A stretch of DNA of 64,000 bases, taken from Pseudomonas sp. L5B5. GTDB taxonomy: Bacteria; Pseudomonadota; Gammaproteobacteria; Pseudomonadales; Pseudomonadaceae. The notes below the pieces were generated by a model, which searched no databases, had not been told where the DNA came from, and saw only the letters and a list, made by a program, of their open reading frames with translations. This document shows, piece after piece, positions 55,454 to 63,347 of the stretch. The stretch spans positions 620,001-684,000 of the forward strand of contig NZ_CP084742.1 in the NCBI RefSeq assembly GCF_020520285.1, read 5' to 3'. Numbering within the stretch: position 1 is the first letter of the stretch; the number at the start of each line of letters is the position of its first letter. Made by a program: the position numbers and the translations under genes.

Positions 55454-55759
55454 TCAGGACAATACCGGGCGCAGGAAGCTGCGCTCGTAGCTCAGGATGA
55501 ACCTCTTTTCCATCACCGAGGCCACCAGCGCCACGCTTTGCGGGTCGCTGAGGGCGTTCTGGCGATAGGCCTCGTAGTCGGCCAGGGAGGGAAAGCTGAA
55601 CAGGCAGTAGGCAATGTTGCTGGCGCCCTCGCTCGGCAGGAAATAGCCCAGGTGGCTGCCTCCCAGGCGTCGGACCACGGCGATCCAGGCCTTGGCATAG
55701 GCCTCGAATTCGGCCAGTTGATAGGGGTCGATCACATACTTGACGTGGCAGGTAATCAA
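55454..55759 (-). CDS. NIPSNAP family protein
   Basis: Small ferredoxin-like alpha/beta-barrel protein of 101 aa, family NIPSNAP. Family pattern: ITCHVKYVIDPYQLAEFEAYAKAWIAVVRRLGGSHLGYFLPSEGASN, then SFPSLADYEAYRQNALSDPQ. The preferred start is TTG 55759, preceded by AGGAG at 8 bases; the conserved ITCH motif follows at once. Alternative upstream codons add nonconserved residues. Function of bacterial NIPSNAPs is unknown, possibly in oxidative or dehydrating metabolism of small substrates. It is convergent to the threonine dehydratase. Confidence 0.85.
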   Translation of the reverse strand: MITCHVKYVIDPYQLAEFEAYAKAWIAVVRRLGGSHLGYFLPSEGASNIAYCLFSFPSLADYEAYRQNALSDPQSVALVASVMEKRFILSYERSFLRPVLS

Positions 55760-55806
55760 GGAGGCTGCTCCTGTCGAGAGAAGAAAGCGGGGGCAGGGAT
55801 CTCCCA

Positions 55807-55904
55807 TAGGAGCGAAGCCTGCCCGCGATGGTCATTAACGGTAGCGCGTATTGACTGGATAGACGCAGCGCGATGACGCCCATCGCGGGCAAGCCTCGCT
55901 CCTA
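55807..55904. repeat. REP inverted pair (REPIN)
   Basis: TAGGAGCGAAGCCTGCCCGC begins at 55807 and its inverted near-copy ends at 55904; over 25 bases the two halves differ at two positions. The 48-base interior separates them. This is the known REPIN arrangement of fluorescent pseudomonads; a RAYT transposase in trans would mobilise it. It may also work as a hairpin in mRNA. The remaining bases of 55760-56106 show nothing else recognisable. Confidence 0.85.
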
Positions 55905-56106
55905 CAAGATCCTCAACTGCCGGGGGCCAAAAAGGTCGTTGCTCAGAGCCAAATCGAATTTAACAGACTCGGCAAAGCCGCATAGTCTGTAACTTGGCCC
56001 GGTCTGCAAGGACAAACAGGACAGGGCCGGAACTTACCGAACACGGACGTCGCCCGCAGGCAGGTTGCCTGTCGATTGGCCGCCTCGAACCAAGGAGAGA
56101 GTCGCC

Positions 56107-56373
56107 ATGTTTCTATCTGCCCTGGAACTGCGCAATATCATTGAAAGCAGCTTCCTGCCCAAGCGTTGCCAATGCACCCTGAGCCCGGATTTGTCGATGA
56201 CGGTGAAGGTCTTTGGTGACCATGAACCCGACCGCGTCGATCTGCTGGTCAGCGGTATCGACGCCGCCCAGCTCAATGGCTGTCGCGAAATCAACGAGCT
56301 GGTCGCCGGGCTGCGCCATGAGCTGGCCCACAACATCGGGCATGGCGCGCCCCTGAAACGCGCCCACTACTGA
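56107..56373 (+). CDS. DUF1652 protein
   Basis: An 88-aa protein of the Pseudomonas-restricted DUF1652 family: MFLSALELRNIIESSFLPKRCQCTLSPDLSMTVKVF, then RVDLLVSGIDAAQLNGCREINELVAGLRHEL. The conserved Cys in CQC and the LRNIIE start are family marks. AAGGAGAGA lies about 9 bases before ATG 56107. Function unknown; no membrane or signal segment. It stands alone between the REPIN and the polysaccharide cluster. Confidence 0.88.
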   Translation: MFLSALELRNIIESSFLPKRCQCTLSPDLSMTVKVFGDHEPDRVDLLVSGIDAAQLNGCREINELVAGLRHELAHNIGHGAPLKRAHY

Positions 56374-56526
56374 ACCCGCTGGCCTGCATCGATTGCAGAT
56401 CCTGCCTGCGTGCCCCATCGATTGCCGGAGCGGTGGCCATACTGGCAAAGCCATGCCGCTGCTCCACTCCAGCGCTTCCAGTTACGGTTGCCTCGCACCA
56501 GGCGGCAGTTACCCCTGCCTGCGACC

Positions 56527-57300
56527 TTACAGTTCGCTGTAGGCGATCCTTCTGTGTCCGGGCAGGGCCTGGGCCAGCAATTGCTCCAGTGACTGCCGCG
56601 CCGGCAGGTAGTCGTCTCCGAAGTCGCCATCAGCCAGTTGCGTCGGGTGCGCCACCACCTCCACCACGCCCTGGGGTTGCAAGCCGTCGAGCAGGTCCTT
56701 CGGCGTGCACACCGAATCGGCTCCTGCCCCCGAGAGCCAGCGAATACGCCGGTTCAACGAGGTCTTGAACAGCCATTTGACGATGCCGATATTGCCTCCG
56801 ACATTGCGTGCCAGGCGCACCGGCACCCCTTGGCGGGCAGCGAAGCGGGCGACGATCGCCGCCACTGGCCACAGGTTGTGCACGTGCTGGTGGGAGTCGA
56901 TGTGGCTCGGACGCAAACCCTGCGCGAGGCAGCGCTCCCATTGGGCCTCCAGCTCCTGTAACACCGCGGCGGCGGCCAGTGCGGGCAGGCGCAAGGTCGA
57001 GCGAGGCAGGCTCAGGTCGAACTGTCCCTGGGGGTCGCAGAACAGCGGCTGTCGGCGGATGTCCTGGCTCAGCGCCGGGCCATAGGTCAGGTTGAAGTGC
57101 AGGCCGATGCGTCCCAGCAGTTCATGTCGATGGGCCAGGCGACAGGCATCCTCGAAAGCCGGCATGTTGGCCATCAGGGTGGCGGAGCTGATCACCCCGC
57201 GCTGGAAGGCCCGCAGGGTCAACTGGTTGTAGTCCGGATCGAGGCCGAAGTCGTCGGCGTTGACGATCACCCGTGGCGCAGTGGCCTGGGAATGCTTCAT
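56527..57300 (-). CDS. ChbG/HpnK (YdjC) family carbohydrate deacetylase
   Basis: Carbohydrate deacetylase of 257 aa, last gene of the leftward polysaccharide operon. The YdjC/HpnK metal site appears as VIVNADDFGLDPDYN (Asp-Asp near residues 16-17) and the two His in SHIDSHQHVHNLWPV. GRIGLHFNLTYGPAL is a further family block. ATG 57300 overlaps the upstream stop by 4 bases. It has no signal, so it is cytosolic and would deacetylate an amino-sugar precursor or a lipid-linked sugar, as HpnK does for the hopanoid N-acetylglucosamine. Confidence 0.9.
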   Translation of the reverse strand: MKHSQATAPRVIVNADDFGLDPDYNQLTLRAFQRGVISSATLMANMPAFEDACRLAHRHELLGRIGLHFNLTYGPALSQDIRRQPLFCDPQGQFDLSLPRSTLRLPALAAAAVLQELEAQWERCLAQGLRPSHIDSHQHVHNLWPVAAIVARFAARQGVPVRLARNVGGNIGIVKWLFKTSLNRRIRWLSGAGADSVCTPKDLLDGLQPQGVVEVVAHPTQLADGDFGDDYLPARQSLEQLLAQALPGHRRIAYSEL

Positions 57301-58424
57301 GGGCGCACCTTCGCTGCGGTAGTGGCCTGGCGTCGTTCGCGCCAGGCCTTGAAATGAGGTTTGACTCGTTGCCACAGGCGTTCGCCCAGGCCTGCCAGCA
57401 GCCCCAGGGGACGCCAGCTGTAGAAGCTCCAGCGTTGCTGTTCGACCAGGCCGCTGAGGCGCTCATGCAATTGGTGGCTGGATCGGCTGAGGCTGACCCG
57501 GGAGGCATCCACCCATTGCCAGCCGTCCTCCAGGCCCCAGCGAATCCACTCGTCCAGCAGCAGGCGACCGCTGCCCAGGTTGGCATGTTCGGCCAGGAAG
57601 GCGATGTTGTAGTCGTACAGTCGGCCCTGTTCCAACAGCCCCAGGCGATAGCTGATGCAACGGCCCTGGTGTTCGAGCAGCACCACCCGCACGCAGCCTT
57701 CGGCGGCCAGTTCGCGCAGGGCGCTGAACATCCATTGGCGGCGCTGCCCGCCGGAGAAGATGCCCAGGCCGTCGGTGCCTTTCCAGCTGGCCTGTTCCAC
57801 GTCGCAAAGCATCTGCAGCACCTGGTCGACGCCTTCTGCCTCGGGGACCACGCGCAGGACCCGCGCATCGGCTTCGGCGCAGCGCTTGCGGGACCGACGC
57901 AGTTCGTAGCGCAGGGTACCGCTGGCTTCCTCCCGGTCAGCGGGGACTATCAGGTGTTCCGGCACTCGGCACGTAAGTGCTTGTTCGGCGTAGCTGCTGG
58001 CCCGGCACCAGGGCGCCAGTAGTTGGTCGACCGCCACCAGCTCATGCAACTGCAGCAAGTCGTGGGGCAGGTGACGGCGGATCTGTCGCAGAGCTTCGGG
58101 CATCGCCTTGCGGGCCGTATCGGCCACCAGCAACGCCAGGCGATCGCTCAACGGATGCCCAAGGTGGCGCACCACCCGCAACGGCAGGACGCCGCGCGAT
58201 TCACGCGCAGCCACCAGCGGCAGGCACAGGACCAGGCGCTGGTCTTGCCAGCCCAGCAGGATATGCAGTGATTGCCGGGCTGACAGCGCCTGGGCGGCCC
58301 CTCGCAGCCAGCCCAGGCGATTGAACGGGGTGGCCCGGTCGATGCCGGTGCGCAATTGCTCGTAGGCCGTCACGGGGAATTCGTCGGCCGCCAGGCCCTT
58401 GCACCATTGCCAGCGCAGGTTCAT
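57297..58424 (-). CDS. FemAB/CelD-type GNAT acyl(aminoacyl)transferase
   Basis: Protein of 375 aa of the BioF2/CelD-like GNAT group, related by fold to FemAB aminoacyl-transferases. The C-terminal GNAT half has VRVVLLEHQGRCISYRLGLLEQGRLYDYNIAFL and GSGRLLLDEWIRWGL, and the N-terminal half begins with FNRLGWLRGAAQALSARQSLHILLGWQDQRLVLCLPL. In EPS loci such proteins (CelD-like) are thought to N-acylate or aminoacylate sugars. It overlaps both neighbours by 4 bases. The acyl donor is unknown. Confidence 0.78.
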   Translation of the reverse strand: MNLRWQWCKGLAADEFPVTAYEQLRTGIDRATPFNRLGWLRGAAQALSARQSLHILLGWQDQRLVLCLPLVAARESRGVLPLRVVRHLGHPLSDRLALLVADTARKAMPEALRQIRRHLPHDLLQLHELVAVDQLLAPWCRASSYAEQALTCRVPEHLIVPADREEASGTLRYELRRSRKRCAEADARVLRVVPEAEGVDQVLQMLCDVEQASWKGTDGLGIFSGGQRRQWMFSALRELAAEGCVRVVLLEHQGRCISYRLGLLEQGRLYDYNIAFLAEHANLGSGRLLLDEWIRWGLEDGWQWVDASRVSLSRSSHQLHERLSGLVEQQRWSFYSWRPLGLLAGLGERLWQRVKPHFKAWRERRQATTAAKVRP

Positions 58425-59122
58425 GGGCGCTCCCGGTCGATCTGCGTAGCCGCCTGTTGATCCAGCAAGCGACCCCGACGCAAATGGTGCAGGCGAGTCT
58501 GGTGGTACGGACGGCGGCGATGGAAGTGCAGGCAGCGCAGTAGGCAGTAGACATGCAGCGACTCGCCGACTTCCTGGAAACCCAGGCGCATGTGCATCTT
58601 CAGCGCCGGCTCGTTGCGCACGTTGACCAGCGCTCGGGTGGCCTTGAAGCCCCGCTCGCGGTACTCATCCCAGAGCAGCTTCTGCGCCAGGATCACCACG
58701 CCCGAGCCACGGTAGGGCACGGCGCACTCACCGGCGAACTGGTACAGGCAGCCCGGTGGCACCCGCATCCAGCAGCGGTACAACTGGTCGTCGTAGTAAT
58801 CGCGCTCGCTGATCCACACCATCATCATCACGTTGCCCTGGTGATCCAGGTGCGCGCTGCCACGGCTGCCCTTGTCCAGCAGTCCGCGAATGGCCGGCAG
58901 CTGGGCCGTGAAATACTTGTCGAAGGCCGGCAGCAGCTCCCGGGTGATGGGCACCTGGGGCCAGCGCCCAGGGTCGATGGGGCAGGGTACGGGCAAGGCC
59001 AGTGAGCGCTCCAGGGTCAACAGCTCCCAGTGGTAGTAGAAAAAGCGCTCGCTCAGTACCCGCAGGCTGCCCCGCAGGCCTTTACGGCGAATTTTGGCCA
59101 GCAGGCCGGTCAAGCGACTCAT
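58421..59122 (-). CDS. GNAT-like acyltransferase in the polysaccharide operon
   Basis: Protein of 233 aa, with GNAT-like parts: MMMVWISERDYYDDQLYRCW, AVPYRGSGVVILAQKLLWDEYRERGFKATRALV (acetyl-CoA-type helix) and NVRNEPALKMHMRLGFQEVG. The last 35 residues are a basic tail (HFHRRRPYHQTRLHHLRRGR). No signal peptide. It overlaps the neighbours by 4 bases at each end, so it belongs to the operon. The substrate is likely a sugar intermediate, but this is only context. Confidence 0.75.
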   Translation of the reverse strand: MSRLTGLLAKIRRKGLRGSLRVLSERFFYYHWELLTLERSLALPVPCPIDPGRWPQVPITRELLPAFDKYFTAQLPAIRGLLDKGSRGSAHLDHQGNVMMMVWISERDYYDDQLYRCWMRVPPGCLYQFAGECAVPYRGSGVVILAQKLLWDEYRERGFKATRALVNVRNEPALKMHMRLGFQEVGESLHVYCLLRCLHFHRRRPYHQTRLHHLRRGRLLDQQAATQIDRERP

Positions 59123-61044
59123 AGGGTTTTCCAGGTCAAGGCAAACAGGGTTTCACCGGGTAGCTCGAATACCAGCCGATCTGCGCTGCACTGCACGCTG
59201 GCAGAGCGCACATGGCCGTCGGGGCCCAGCAGGGCCAGGTTCGGCCGCGAAGAACAAAGTGAAGACGGGGCGCGGAGTTCGATGGTCTGCGGACGCGGCG
59301 TCTTGGCTACGCCCAGCAGGCTGTGGCGCGACCCGTCGCGCAGGGCCAGGGCATCGACTTCAAAGGCCGGGTTGTCCAGCACCTGCACCTCGCCCAGCCA
59401 GTGCTGGCGCAGGAACTGCTGGGCCGCGGCCACCGGCTTGAGGCTGAAGTGCTGGGCGCTGCGCTGGGCCAGCATGCCCTTGGGATATTCCGGCTCGTCA
59501 GCGGCCTGGAACCAGTTGAGCATGTCCAGCAGGCCGTCCTGGGAGGCGTTGAAGACCACCGAGGCCCACCACAAGGCTGCGTAATGCGTGTCCTGCTGGT
59601 AGGGGCTCAGTTCCGGGCCGCTGGAGATGTTGGTCTGGCTCAGCAACAACGCCTTGCGTGGCCGACCCTGCTCATCCAGGCCCACCAGTTCGGCGGCGGC
59701 GCGCACGCTGGCCCGATAGCGCCGGGTCGCCAGCAGATCGCGGACCATCCACTCGTGCCAGGCCAGGGCATCGATGTCCGGGCCGTGTTCGGCCAGCAGT
59801 TGCCGGGCCCAGTCGATCCCTCGACGTTGGCCGGCGCCGACCCGGAAGGGTCCGTCCAGCAGCCGCGAGCTGACCGGCATGGCGATGCGCACGCCAGCCG
59901 CTCGAGCTTCGGGGTGGGCCTTGGTGCGTTCCAGCATCTGGCTGAAATAGCCGGCGAATACCGCGTAGCTCGGGTAGTTGAGGTTGGGCTCGTCGGCGAA
60001 CGCCAGGTAATGCAGGCCCTGGTTGCCCAGTTGTGCACTGTCGGCCAGCCAGGCATCGAGGCCGGCGAGGGTCTGCGGGTCGGCTTCCAGTACCGGCCTG
60101 CGCCCGGTGCCCGCCAGCAGGGTGATGTCGCGGTCGATGCCGAAGGTCTCGCGGTAAAGCCGGCGGAAGGCGATTTCCCGGGTGGGCTCGGCCTTGATCA
60201 CATCGACGAAGCTGTAGAAGTTGGCCGCTCTCGGCCCCAGCGCCCGCAACAGCTCGAAAGTCGACTGCGGCGGTTGGGCATAGGGCAAGGCCACGCCCAG
60301 GTGCGGGCTGGGACCGGCCATTTGCGGCCGCAGATTCAATTCCACCCGGCCCGGGGTCCACTGCAAGGGATGCAACTGGTGCAGGTCCTGGGCGAACAGG
60401 TTGGCGGTGCCGTCGAGCCAGAACCCGACCTTGCCCGAGCCGCCCATGGACAGGCGCCAGACCTCGTCGTGGTCAGCCACTGGCAGGTCGGCCTGGTCGA
60501 ACCGGGCATATTGCTCATGGCGCTCGAGCTTGAGCCGGACCTTCTGCCCGTCACTCAGGCGTACGGCCTGCAACAAGCTGACGCCACCGTGATACTTGCC
60601 CGCCAGCACCGCTTGTTCCCCGGCGGCAACGCGAAAGTACAGCTCGACCCCATCGGGCACGTCGGCGCTGAAGTGCACCTTGGTCGGCTCGAACTGCGCC
60701 CGGGTAGCACTGTCATGACCCAACTTGAAGTTGCGAAAACTGTAGCCGGGCACTTGCAGGCGATAGTCACCGTCGGCGGCGGGCAACGGGAGGCTGTCCT
60801 GGCCGTAGGCCTGGTTGGCCGCGATATCCACCTGCTGGCGCAACAGGCCATCAGGGGCGACCAGGTACAGCTGCTCATGATTGGCGTCGCTTTGCCAGGC
60901 CGGGCTCCAGCGCAGGTGCAGGGTGTCGGCGGCGCTGGCCTGGAGGTACAGGCTGCCATCGCGGATATCGCCCCATTGCATGGGGGCCGCCTGCAGGTGA
61001 GGCGCGGCGAGCAGCATCAGGACAAACAGGGAACGGGGTTTCAT
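59119..61044 (-). CDS. Exported glycoside-hydrolase-like protein
   Basis: Exported protein of 641 aa with a signal peptide (MKPRSLFVLMLLAAPHLQAA). The first 200 residues look like beta-sandwich modules. From about residue 235 the sequence resembles a TIM-barrel glycosidase: NFYSFVDVIKAEPTREI, FADEPNLNYPSYAVFAGYF with a D-E-P-N segment where an acid/base Glu would sit, then DALAWHEWMVRD and LLSQTNISSGPE. A C-terminal beta region begins near residue 560. It likely trims or degrades the polysaccharide. Its ATG lies on the last base of the flippase stop (TGATG). Confidence 0.65.
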   Translation of the reverse strand: MKPRSLFVLMLLAAPHLQAAPMQWGDIRDGSLYLQASAADTLHLRWSPAWQSDANHEQLYLVAPDGLLRQQVDIAANQAYGQDSLPLPAADGDYRLQVPGYSFRNFKLGHDSATRAQFEPTKVHFSADVPDGVELYFRVAAGEQAVLAGKYHGGVSLLQAVRLSDGQKVRLKLERHEQYARFDQADLPVADHDEVWRLSMGGSGKVGFWLDGTANLFAQDLHQLHPLQWTPGRVELNLRPQMAGPSPHLGVALPYAQPPQSTFELLRALGPRAANFYSFVDVIKAEPTREIAFRRLYRETFGIDRDITLLAGTGRRPVLEADPQTLAGLDAWLADSAQLGNQGLHYLAFADEPNLNYPSYAVFAGYFSQMLERTKAHPEARAAGVRIAMPVSSRLLDGPFRVGAGQRRGIDWARQLLAEHGPDIDALAWHEWMVRDLLATRRYRASVRAAAELVGLDEQGRPRKALLLSQTNISSGPELSPYQQDTHYAALWWASVVFNASQDGLLDMLNWFQAADEPEYPKGMLAQRSAQHFSLKPVAAAQQFLRQHWLGEVQVLDNPAFEVDALALRDGSRHSLLGVAKTPRPQTIELRAPSSLCSSRPNLALLGPDGHVRSASVQCSADRLVFELPGETLFALTWKTL

Positions 61045-62351
61045 CAGGCCTTTTCCTTGGGGCGCAGTAGCTGGCGTACGTAAGTCACGTCCGCGGGCAG
61101 CAGAATCAGGGTGCGATACCAGGCCACGCCGCTGAGGCGGCAATACAGGCCGAGCATCACCAGGCTCACCGCCAGGTAGGCGATGGAGGAGGCCAGGCCG
61201 GCACCGACGATGCCCAGTCGGGGAATCAGCAGCGCGTTGAGCGCCAGGTTCAACAGGGCGCCACCGCCGAGCAGCAGCGAGAGGCTGCCGGGGCGCTGCT
61301 TGCCCAGCAGGTCCAGGCGCAGGATGCTCGCGTAACAGAGACCGAACAGGCCGGGCAGCAGGGCCAGCAGGGCACTGTAGGCGGGGGCGTAGGCCGCGCC
61401 GAACAGCGTCACGATCAACCATTGGCCGATCAGCGCCATGCCCAGGCAGGCTGCGAGCATCACCGTGGCAGTCAGGCGCAGGGCCAGGGCTGTCAGCTGT
61501 TCGATGCCGCTGTCTTGCTGCAGCAGGCGCTTCATCAACGGGGTGGTCACCGCTTCGGGAATGATCAGCAGCAACTCCGCAGCGGCGCTCGCCATGGCAT
61601 ACCAGCCCAGGGCCTGCGGGTCGAGCAGGGCGCCGATGAACAGGTAGTCCGAACGCAGCATCAGTTGCTGGGCCAGCACCCCGGGATGGCTCTGGGCGCT
61701 GTAACGCAGGAGCTTGCCCTGTTCCCCGGACTGCCAGCGCAGGCGCAGGTGGTGAAAACGTGCCAGCCAGCACCAGCCCACCACGACCACCAGCAGCGTG
61801 CCCCCCAGCCAGCTGACCAGTGCTGCCGACAGGGGCTGGTCGCGCCAGATCCACCACAGGCCGACGAACAGCAGCAGCGGGACCAGGGACTCCAGGAGCC
61901 GCAGGGCATTGAACGCCTCGACCCGACCGTCGGCGTTGTGCAGGGTCAGCAGGCCGCTCTTGAGCACGGTGATCGGCACTGCCAGCAGCAACAGCCAGGC
62001 CAGGTCCCCCAGTTGCAGGCTCAACTCCCACTGGCTGCCCAGGGTATTGATCAGGGCCAGGCCGGCCAGGGTCAGCAAGCTGGCCAACAAGCAGCCGTAG
62101 ACCAGCACCTGGGTCAGCAGCAGGCCCATGGGGCGCTGGCGCGCCGCCTCGTAGCCCACCGCGGTGTTGAGTCCGCCACTGGTGAGGGCGGCGATCAGGT
62201 CCGGCAAGGTGCTGAGCAAGGCGAACAGGCCGCGATCGGCCGGCCCCAGCAGGCGTGCCAGCAGCACATTGCGCAACAGGCGCAGGCCGATCATCGCCAG
62301 CCGAGTGCCCATGCTCAGGGCCAGGTGCCAGAGGTAGCCTCCGCGCTTCAT
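61044..62351 (-). CDS. Wzx-like oligosaccharide flippase
   Basis: Multi-spanning membrane protein of 435 aa of the MVF/MATE-type polysaccharide exporter group (about 12-14 helices). N-terminus KRGGYLWHLALSMGTRLAMIGLRLLRNVLLARLLGPADRGLFALLSTL contains the ARLLGPADRG family motif; LRSDYLFIGALLDPQALGWY and PLMKRLLQQDSG follow mid-protein. It would flip lipid-linked repeat units across the inner membrane. ATG 62351 overlaps the deacetylase stop (ATGA); the longer open frame adds MAGSPG. No Wzy or Wzz is within the window. Confidence 0.87.
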   Translation of the reverse strand: MKRGGYLWHLALSMGTRLAMIGLRLLRNVLLARLLGPADRGLFALLSTLPDLIAALTSGGLNTAVGYEAARQRPMGLLLTQVLVYGCLLASLLTLAGLALINTLGSQWELSLQLGDLAWLLLLAVPITVLKSGLLTLHNADGRVEAFNALRLLESLVPLLLFVGLWWIWRDQPLSAALVSWLGGTLLVVVVGWCWLARFHHLRLRWQSGEQGKLLRYSAQSHPGVLAQQLMLRSDYLFIGALLDPQALGWYAMASAAAELLLIIPEAVTTPLMKRLLQQDSGIEQLTALALRLTATVMLAACLGMALIGQWLIVTLFGAAYAPAYSALLALLPGLFGLCYASILRLDLLGKQRPGSLSLLLGGGALLNLALNALLIPRLGIVGAGLASSIAYLAVSLVMLGLYCRLSGVAWYRTLILLPADVTYVRQLLRPKEKA

Positions 62352-63346
62352 GCCCGGGCTCCCTGCCACAGGCGCCAGGCCAGCAGCCCGGGATGGGCGG
62401 CGCTGGCATGGCTGACGTCGATGCGTGGCAGGGCCAGCCAGGGATTGCCCGCCGCTTCAATCAGGCCCGGCCGAGTGCCCAGGCCATAGCGATAACCCAG
62501 TCCGGCCACGGCCGCACGCACCTGGGGATTGTGGTCGCCATTGGGGTAGCAGTAGATCTCCAGCGGAGCCTGGCAATACTTGTGCAGGGCGTCGTGGGAG
62601 CGTTGCAGATCGGTGTGCAGGGCCGCTCCTTCGAGTCGGGTAAGAATGGCGTGGCTGGCGCCGTGCGGGCCGAAGGACACCAGCCCCGAGCGTTCCAGGT
62701 GCTTGACCTGGGCCCAGTCCAGGGCTTGCGGCGTCGCCATGGCGGGACAGCCATCGGCCAGGGCCTGCAACGTCGTCGCTGGCAGTTGCTTGAGGCGTTG
62801 CAGGTAAGCCCCGAGCAAGCGGCTGCGGGCGTCGTCGTCACCCGCCTGCAGCAAGGCCAGGGGGGGCGTCAGCTGCAGGGCGCGCAGGTGCTCCAGCAAT
62901 GGCCGGCTGGCAACGTCGCCGGGACGTTGCCACAGCGCTTCACCAATGGACTCCCACCAGAAGCCCTGGCGACTGCCGACGAAGTCCGTGGACAGGAAGA
63001 TACTGGCCGGCACTTCGTAGCGCTCCAGGACTGGATAGGCCACCTCGGCGTTGTCGCGCCAGCCGTCGTCGAAGGTCAGCGCCACTCGGGGGCGGTCGCC
63101 GCCGGGCAGGTCCAGCAGTTGCTGCAGCGGCACGCAGTCGAAATGCCGGCGTAGCCAGCGCAACAGGTGTTCGAACTGCGCCTGGCCGACGCACAGGGGC
63201 GCGCGATGGGGCCTGGCCGCGGCCGTGGAATCGGCCAGTACCCGGTGCAGCATCAACACTACCCCAGCCTCGCCCAGGCGAGCGCGCCCGGTGCTGTGCA
63301 GGTAGGCGCTGCCCAGCAGCCGCTTGAGGGTCGATTTGAGGGTCAT
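62348..63346 (-). CDS. Polysaccharide deacetylase (NodB fold)
   Basis: NodB-homology deacetylase of 332 aa. Motif 1 is ALTFDDGWRDN (catalytic Asp pair) and motif 2 is GPHGASHAILT with metal-binding His; a later motif is IYCYPNGDHN. The N-terminus has no signal but a short basic/hydrophobic start (LKSTLKRLLGSAYLHSTGRARLG), as in cytosolic members of EPS loci. The gene starts one base before the glycosyltransferase stop. It is the second deacetylase type of this operon, the other being YdjC-like. Confidence 0.9.
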   Translation of the reverse strand: MTLKSTLKRLLGSAYLHSTGRARLGEAGVVLMLHRVLADSTAAARPHRAPLCVGQAQFEHLLRWLRRHFDCVPLQQLLDLPGGDRPRVALTFDDGWRDNAEVAYPVLERYEVPASIFLSTDFVGSRQGFWWESIGEALWQRPGDVASRPLLEHLRALQLTPPLALLQAGDDDARSRLLGAYLQRLKQLPATTLQALADGCPAMATPQALDWAQVKHLERSGLVSFGPHGASHAILTRLEGAALHTDLQRSHDALHKYCQAPLEIYCYPNGDHNPQVRAAVAGLGYRYGLGTRPGLIEAAGNPWLALPRIDVSHASAAHPGLLAWRLWQGARA

Positions 63347-63347
63347 G

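Noticed and set aside
59323..61083. Plus-strand frame (586 codons) opposite the glycosidase-like gene
   Set aside because: Antisense shadow with no motif; the minus-strand gene is supported by signal peptide and operon overlaps.
59119..62460. Single 1113-codon minus-strand frame
   Set aside because: The region 61045-62460 is another frame of the flippase and deacetylase genes; the real start is ATG 61044 with a signal peptide.
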